From contig WOGZ01000005.1 of assembly GCA_009733775.1 (NCBI GenBank), positions 264,560-328,559 on the forward strand: a DNA stretch of 64,000 bases, read 5' to 3'. This document shows, in pieces, positions 56,867 to 64,000 of this stretch; positions within the stretch are counted from its first letter, which is position 1, and each line of letters begins with the position of its first letter. The notes below the pieces were generated by a model, which saw nothing but the letters and a program-made list of their open reading frames with translations, ran no database searches and was not told the origin of the DNA. The position numbers and the translations under genes are program-made. This DNA is from Alectoria sarmentosa (lineage: Eukaryota; Ascomycota; Lecanoromycetes; Lecanorales; Parmeliaceae).

Positions 56867-57274
56867 ATCAAGGAAAGGCTGGTGGCGGCGGATTGGGAAT
56901 GGGGGGATTGGAAAGATGGCTGATTGTAGACATGTGTGTATTATACTGGGGTAGAGATGAGGGTTTTTCTTTTCATTTTTATTGATGATGGGGACCCGAA
57001 CAGTTTGGAGACTCCGTTGGAACTTGTGAGATGATCTGAGAAGAATCTTTCTTTGTCAGCTACTATGAACGACAAAGAACCGGTTGTCTGCAGCAAGCAA
57101 GCAAACAGAAATGGGCTCCCAACAGATTGACCGTCTGTCTATAGGGGCAAAAGATAGGTAGGACGTACAAAAGCAGAGGCATCAGACTCGGTAAATGAAT
57201 ATGTCTCGATAATTCTAGAAGTTGGATCCTGCCCTATGCTTTACAAGCTCTAAAAACATCACACCACGCTTTGA
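56867..57274. other. 3' flank of the BTB gene
   Basis: 408 bp of ordinary composition with no gene; the last normal-composition DNA before the repeat tracts. Confidence 0.5.
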
Positions 57275-57316
57275 TATGTGTGTATGTGTGTATGTGTGTG
57301 TGTGTGTGTGTGTGTA
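57275..57316 (+). repeat. (TG)n microsatellite
   Basis: About 42 bp of TG with two interspersed TATG units, ending in an uninterrupted run of TG pairs. Confidence 0.95.
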
Positions 57317-57359
57317 GTCTGGGCTGCGTAGTGTGTGTGATATTCCCTATTCCCTTTCT

Positions 57360-57773
57360 TGATTCTTTTTTCTTTTTTCTTTCATTTTTTTTCATTGTTT
57401 TTCTTTTCTTCTCGTTTCGTTTTTTCTTTTCTTTTTCTTTTTCTTTTTCTTCTTTCTCTTTTTCTCTTTTTCCTTCTTTTTTTCTTTTCTTTTAATTTTT
57501 TTCCTTTTTTTTCCCTTTTTTCTTTTCTTTTTTCTTTTTTTCTTTTTCTTTTCTTTTCTTTTCTTTTCTTTTTCTTTTCTTTCTCTTCTCTTTCTCTTTT
57601 CTTTTCTTTTCTTTTCTTTTCTTTTCTTTTCTTTTCTTTTCTTTTTCTGTTTTTTTCTTTTCTGTTCTTTTCTTTTTCTGTTTTTTTCTTTTCTATTCTT
57701 TTCTGTTCTTTTCTTTTTTATTCTTTTTTGTTTTTTTCTTTTTTCTTTTCTCTTTTCTTTTTTTTTCTTTTTC
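57360..57773 (+). repeat. CTTTT-type polypyrimidine tract
   Basis: About 410 bp made almost wholly of T and C on the plus strand. The core is a near-perfect (CTTTT)n array around 57,596-57,645, flanked by T6-T9 runs and CTTTTT variants. It sits exactly between normal-composition DNA and the AT-rich block. The long Phe/Ser/Leu frame across it is an artefact. Confidence 0.95.
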
Positions 57774-60700
57774 GTTAAATAATTTATTCGTTTAATGTAA
57801 AATGGTGAATAATATAAAATATACGTTTATCTTTTAAATTGAAGACTGAATAGAAAATGAAAGACTTGTGTGTTATAATAGCTATGACTGTGACTAAAAG
57901 AGTTTTGTTATAAGTAAGTATAAATAAAATAGTTTTTTTATAAAACGTATTATTTACGTCGTTAAGTAAACGTAAATAAATAAATATATATAAAAAACGT
58001 AATGTTATTATTGAATTTAATAATTAAATTATGTGATAAAATTAATCTTTAAAAATCAAAAGAAAATCTCGAAATATATTAAATAAATATATATTTATTA
58101 AATATTTTTATTAACGAAGAAATTGCGAGATCAATTTAATTAAATTTAAATCTTATAATTTTTATAAAAACTTATAAAAAATAACGTTACGATGGCGCAT
58201 ATCTTATATAAAACGTATACGATTATTCGATTTAATAATTATCTTTTCTTTTAAATCTTAATTCTTAAATGCTTATATTAAAAAAAAAAATTATATAATG
58301 CTTATTAAAAAACCTTCAAATCTTATAAAAAAAATAAGAAAAAAGAGTTATTATAACGTTATCGTCTTTACGATATAATATTATAATTTATAATAAAATA
58401 ATTTCTTAACGTTGAACAATAATAACAATTATGTTATATTATTAATTTTATAATATTCTTTTAAAGTGTTAAATTATAAACATTTTCAATGAAACGACGT
58501 AATCGATAAAATTTCTTTTTATTATATACATTCGCTCATTTAATTTTTAATAACGATGTTTTAATTATAACGATTTCGTTTTTTTTATATTAAAAAACAA
58601 TAATAAAGTTAAAAAACGACGTATTTTATAAACATTATAATAACAATATATATTCATTAACGTTATTAAAGCGCGCGTTATTATTCGATATTCATTTATT
58701 ATTATATCGCGACGTTAAAATATACACAAAAATTCAATTTTTTTCTTTTATTTTAATTTTTTTGTAATTTCTTTTATTTTATTTATAAATGCTTGATTTA
58801 ATTATGCGATGATAATAATATTATAATTTATTTTATATATAATTTTCTCGTTTTAATATAAATTCAAAATTATTATAAATATCGCAATTTCATTATTTGC
58901 GTTTAATGATTTCGTTAATACGTTTTATAAATATTTTATATAATAAAATAATAACATTAATATTAATAATAATAACATTATTATCATTATTAACATTATT
59001 AATAATAAATTCATTATCGTTCAATAATCGCAATTATTGATTGTCGATTATTTTGTTTTATTATCGCTTAATAATCGACATCGCTAATAATTTATAATAA
59101 TCGATTTATTATATAAAATTTGTTTTTATAAAAAAGACGATTTTTATATTCGCGATAAGTTTTTTTTTATATTAAATATAAGATAAATAAAGGTGATATC
59201 GATCGTTACGTTAAGATTTCGTTTACTTATTAAGGCAAAATGCGAAGAAATTTACGACGTATATAACGTTATAATTTAACATTTGATTTTGCTCGCGCAC
59301 GAACGCATATCAATAAAAAAATTATTTAATAACGTAAATGATAAAGGCGCACGATGACGATAATTTCGATAATTTTTATTATTATTATTAATTTATAATG
59401 TGAACTCGATGCGATAAATAAGCGTATCGACGAATTAAAAAATATAAACACGTTTTTAAAATAAAAGTTTAATAATTTATGTAAATTCGAAAAGAAGTTA
59501 ACGAAAAACGATAAATCTTTTTTAAAAGATTTAAAATCGAATATTATTTTAATAAATGATTTTATAAATAACGATAACGTTACGTTATCGATTTTTTTTG
59601 AAAAATTCGTTCTCGATTTAATGTTCGATTAAAAAACTTACGATATCGAAAAAACGTAATAAAATTAAATAACGATTTATTTTTGCGATAGCGTTAATAT
59701 AAAAAGTTTAAAACAATTTCTTCAATAACATCTCTGAATTTTTTTTTTAAAAATCATGTTTATAATAATAATATATATTTTAATATAACACATTTTCGTT
59801 ATAATATTTCATAATTTAAATAATAAATAATAATATTATTTTTTAATATATATATTCATTATAATAAAAACTTAAAAACGCGCTCGTAATAAAAATATCG
59901 TTTTTAAATATCATAATCTTCGATAAGCATTTAAATTTTATCACGTTATTTTCGTTTATTACGCGATAATGTTTTATATAATCGATTAAGCTTTTTAAAA
60001 TCGAGCTTTTCATTTTATTATTTTCGCTTATTATTCGATTACTCATTAAAAACATTAATTAAATTATTAACATTTAAAATAATCTTATTTGATATTCATT
60101 AATTATATTTATTATTTTAATTAATTTATTTGATTTTATATTAAACGTTTTCTTTGTTTTTAATTTTATTAATAATTTTTTCGACTTTTCACATTTCATC
60201 GTTATCGATAAAATTAAAAATTTATATAAATAAAATATTCGTTTTATTCGCGTATTCGCGATAATAATAAAACTTAAATAATAATATATAAAAAATATTA
60301 TGAATTTTATAAAAAGAAAATAATAATAATTAATACGTTTACGCGTTTATCTTATTCATAATTCGAAAAAATCTCATAAATTTATAAAAAAATTTCTTAT
60401 TTAAACGTTTTTATTTGAGATTTTTAATTATTAACATTATTAAATCGTTTATTTTATTATTTTAAAATTAATGCGATTTATTATCTTATTTGATTTAAAT
60501 TGCAATAACGCTTCGAAGGCGATTCGCAATTTCATCTCATAATGTTTATAATCTTTTTATTTTATCATTTATAACGAATATTTTCTTTTTAACGAAATCG
60601 TTTTCGATTTTTTATCGAATTTCAAAATGATAATTATATATTAAAAAAAACGATATCGTTTCGATAAAGAAATGTTAATTGTTTATATATACAAATTTTG

Positions 60701-60989
60701 TTATAAATAATAATTTGATTTAATTCGTTTATTTATCATTAATAAACACACGCAAAAAATGCTTTAACATTTAATTTTATTATTTAATTTATTTATCGAT
60801 TTATAAATGAAAGGCGATGTTTAAACGTCGTTTGATTTTAATATAAAAATAAACGATTAATTAAAAGATATTAATAAATATAAAGCCTCGATCGTTAACG
60901 ATATTATTTAACATGTTATAATAATATATTATTTCATTATAAAACATTTTCGTTAACGTAATAACATCGATCGTGATTTTCATAAATTA

Positions 60990-61166
60990 ATATTTAATTA
61001 TTTTTATAAATCGATTCATTATTATTAAAATAACGTTATATATAACGTTTTTAAATTTATTTGATAATAAACTTATAACGAAATTTATAAAAAGTTTTTT
61101 TTATGATTTTATAATAACGAAGGGCGAATTAAGCTCGCTATACGATCGATATCGCGACGATTTCAT
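60990..61166 (-). pseudogene. Integrase core relic (Ty3/gypsy)
   Basis: One minus-strand frame of 59 codons with a single internal stop aligns by eye with the gypsy integrase core around its first catalytic Asp. The conserved DF.TGLPPS position reads NFVISLLS. The later (V)DRFTK position reads MNRFIK. In both, the Asp codon has become Asn, a G-to-A change expected from RIP on the opposite strand. Upstream RYRSYSEL fits the conserved R.KPYGEL stretch. Inactive. Confidence 0.6.
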
Positions 61167-62660
61167 TTATTAACATATATTATAAATTTTTATATATTTT
61201 ATAACTCTTTTTAAGAATTCGTTTTAATAATATTTTCGAGTAAAAAGTTTATGCGTTTTCGCAACATTGAAATGTTTAAATAACGAATTATTATAACAAC
61301 GATTGATGAATTCTTTTTTAACGACGTTATTTTTAAAAATATAAAAACGATTATTATATCGCAACAATTTCTCAAAATCAAAAATTCATTTTTTATTACG
61401 TTTTTAACGTTATTTTAATAACATATCAAAATTAATACGAAATAAACGCATTTAATTATCATGAAATCATAATTTTCGAATTAATTTCTTCATTAATCGA
61501 TGCGATTTTTCATACGCAATTTCAAATGCGATTTTAATTTCTCTTTTTAAAATAATTATTTGAACATTTATAATTTAAAACGTAAACGTTATTGTAACGA
61601 TTATTTTTTTATTCTTTTAAAATAATTTCTCGCTAATTTAAAGCGCAAACTTATTTTAAAATGTCGATAATAATTTAATATTTAATAACGATGTTTTTTC
61701 ATAATTAAAGCGCCGCGATAACGCATCGATAAAATTTAATTTTTCAATTTGATAAAAAATCTTAAAATCGTAAACGATTAATTTCAAAATTTATCGAATT
61801 TATTTAAAATTAAACTTTTTTTATTTAAAAAACCTTTTAAAATTATTATAATCGTTTTATATTTCGATATAATAAATATTGTTTTTTAAATAATATCGTT
61901 ATTATTTCATTATCGTTATAATAATAAGCAATTTTTGATTATAAATCTCATAATTTTGCTTAATAAAAATTATTTTTCGAAATCAAAAAATAATAAAACG
62001 TTAATGTTTATGCTTATTTTATTAAATAAATACAATTTCGAAATTAAAATTAAAAACATTAATTTTCACACGCAATTTAGTTTTCGAATTATAATAACGC
62101 AAAAATAACGTTTTTGAAAAAATGCGTTTTAATTATAAAAACGCTTTTTCAACGCTCTCGAATCATATAAAAAATTTAAACTTTTTATTATTTTTATTAT
62201 TTTTTAATAAATCGATTAATAACGCAATTATGATAAAATAATAATAAATAAATCATCGATAAAAATTTGCAAAATTTAGAAAAATTTACATTTTTTAATA
62301 ATGTTTTAATTTAAATTAATTTTTAATAATCGTTATTCGCTTTTAATTCATCGCAACGCTTTTAATAAACACGATAAATTTCAAAAATTCAATTTATTTA
62401 ATATAAAATTGACATTTTTTCAAATTAACATATAATTAAAATTAATATAATCGTTTAAACATTTATTTAACGTGTCGTTAATGTTTTAACGCATCGATAT
62501 TATAAATTAAAATATTATTTAAATATATCATATAAATAATATTCATCAAATCGATAAAAGCTTTATTAATATATATTTAAAATATAATCGAAACATTAAT
62601 TAATTTAAAGAGTATAATTAAATATTCGAAATAATCATAACGAATTCGAAATACAATCTT

Positions 62661-62858
62661 TCATTTATCGTCTTTTTTAATTCGAATTTTATAATAAACA
62701 TTTTTTAAGTTTAATTTCGTAAAAACCTTAACGTCGTATAAGAAATTCAACGTTTTCATAATTAAAAATAACGAATATCGATTTTTGATAATCATCGCAT
62801 TTAATTTTTTATAATTTATATATAAACGCAATTCGTTATCTTTTTTAAATACGAACAA
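62661..62858 (-). pseudogene. Reverse transcriptase relic (Ty3/gypsy)
   Basis: A 65-codon stop-free frame reads FVFKKDNELRLYINYKKLNA, then KNRYSLFLI and VKVFTKLNLKNVYYKIRIKK. This is the recognisable start of a gypsy RT domain (FVKKKDG.LR.CVDYR.LN, KNRYPLP.I, FTKLDL..AY..IRI). Continuing on the same strand toward 62,530, a stop-broken frame still shows a degraded counterpart of the YLDD region. G/C-rich residues have been replaced by Asn, Lys, Tyr and Ile as expected for AT-directed mutation. Not functional. Confidence 0.8.
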
Positions 62859-64000
62859 AATCGACGCTTTTGCGAAAAAAATCGAATATTAAATTTAATT
62901 TTTATAAAAAACACTTTTCAAATATCGTCGTAATTTTAATAATTTTATTTAAAATAAATTATATAAAAGCTCATATAACGATTTTTTATCATTTTCAATT
63001 TCAATAACATAATTTTTTTACTTAAACACAAATAAAACTTCAATTTTTTTTTTTAAAAAAACGTTTTTATACTCTAATAATTTCTTAAAAATCTTTAAAT
63101 TAAACACGTTTTTCTTTTCGTTTCGCGTTATCGCAACATATACGATTACGAATATATTAAACTTTTTATCGATATTCGTAACGAATTAATCAAATTCCTC
63201 AATTTAAATCTTTTCAAAATTAATTTTAAATCTTCATTAAATCGTTTTAAAATTAAATAACACATATAATTAACTCAACATAAATATTTTCAAAACGATA
63301 TTAAAATCTTTTTAATCGATGATATAAAATAATGTTTTATATTGTTTATCTTGATTTCAATTATCAATTAATCAATAATTTAATATATAAACGTTATAAT
63401 AATATATACTTTAATCATTTAACGTTTTCGACGTTAATAAAATAACGTTATTATAAAATTATAAATTTCATTAAATTATAAATGTTTATAATATTAAATT
63501 AATATAAATTTTAAAATTAAATAAAATAACGAATTATCTCGATTTATTTTAAATCGTAATTCACTCTTTCGTAATTGTTAGAATTAATATAAAATTATGT
63601 TATATTAATGTATTAAATAAGATAACTAAGTGAGAAGAAAGTATATATATAAAAAAAAAAAACATTTATATAAAAACAAATGTCTTTATTAAGTTACATT
63701 AAGTTTAATTGAATAATGTTAAAAAAATGTAATATTAAAGAGAAATTAATTTTATTAAAAATATAAAATACGCTTATAATGTTATTTTTTTCTTTTAAAA
63801 AGCGATATTTTAACGTTATAAAAATCGAAGAAATGTGTTTATAATTTATTTTATATTTTTAAAATATTTAATTGATAATTATTTTCAATTGAAGAAAGTT
63901 AATAATAATAGCGATAATAATATATCGTGAGAAATTCGCTTATAACATCGTCGATATTATAATGTTTTATCGTTTTAAACGTTTAAAAATAACGTGATTT

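Larger units (their letters stand above)
57774..64000. mobile_element. AT-rich block: RIP-degraded retrotransposon DNA
   Basis: At least 6.2 kb of extremely AT-rich sequence (I estimate around 15% G+C by eye) continuing past the window. No frame over about 70 codons survives. Residual coding similarity identifies a Ty3/gypsy element on the minus strand: a reverse transcriptase part at 62,661-62,858 and an integrase core at 60,990-61,166, in the order expected for gypsy pol. The distance from the low end of the block to a less altered stretch near 63.6 kb would fit a ~5.5-6 kb element, but I could not pair two LTRs. The change of composition and the transitions to TA-rich codons and stops fit RIP, a fungal premeiotic defence that mutates C to T in repeats. 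Confidence 0.85.

Noticed and set aside
57271..57778. Long Phe/Ser/Leu-rich frames
   Set aside because: Translation of the TG and CTTTT repeat tracts; low complexity, no protein.
59843..60055. 70-codon minus-strand frame in the AT block
   Set aside because: Could be the 3' part of the gypsy element, but I could not match it to any pol or chromodomain pattern.
1..64000. tRNA, rRNA, CRISPR or telomeric arrays
   Set aside because: Looked for B-box-like GGTTCRANYCC contexts, TTAGGG arrays and spaced direct repeats by eye; none convincing.

Overview
The window is nuclear DNA of a filamentous ascomycete (Pezizomycotina). The genes carry many short GT-AG introns, mostly 47-110 bp, with fungal branch points of the CTAAC/CTGAC type. 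Two divergent genes encode the alpha and beta subunits of a fungal type I fatty acid synthase. ARP9, TFIIF-alpha, HGH1, an OPT transporter and an amidase all read like Pezizomycotina proteins. A Dothideomycete is my best guess, but the sequence alone does not fix the class. Splice sites below were worked out by hand from reading frame, consensus sites and family conservation; no transcript data were available.

Layout. 1-1.4 kb: 3' part of an RBR E3 ubiquitin ligase. 1.7-14.7 kb: FAS beta (minus) and FAS alpha (plus) sharing a 923-bp divergent promoter that holds three CCTCGG-type hexamers. 15.2-22.7 kb: housekeeping genes, namely TFIIF-alpha, a Cid1-type nucleotidyltransferase and HGH1. 23.3-27.7 kb: a six-exon OPT transporter, and divergent to it a small single-pass membrane protein. 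28.5-36.2 kb: lineage-type genes without clear function (a candidate OB-fold protein, a small Cys-containing protein, a protein with three ~45-residue repeats, and a serine-rich protein behind a block of simple repeats). 36.6-39.2 kb: a decayed BTB/POZ relic next to an intact BTB gene. 40.1-47.0 kb: a putative secreted zinc metalloprotease, ARP9, an SDR enzyme and an AP endonuclease. 48.6-56.9 kb: a CorA-like membrane protein, an amidase with an Arp1-like N-terminal domain, a RING protein and a second BTB gene.

From about 57.35 kb the character changes abruptly. A (TG)n run and a ~410-bp pure CTTTT-type polypyrimidine tract lead into at least 6.2 kb of extremely AT-rich DNA that runs off the window. 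This block holds no intact gene. It does hold relics of a Ty3/gypsy retrotransposon on the minus strand: a reverse transcriptase segment at 62.7 kb and an integrase core at 61.1 kb whose conserved Asp codons read as Asn. The pattern fits saturated RIP (repeat-induced point mutation). Unusually, most surviving cytosines are in CpG: in nine lines I counted, 30 of 54 cytosines were followed by G and none by C.

How it works together: the only clear functional unit is the FAS1/FAS2 pair, whose products form one alpha6-beta6 complex. The rest is ordinary single-gene euchromatin ending at a RIP-silenced transposon block. I saw no biosynthetic cluster, tRNA, rRNA or CRISPR array.
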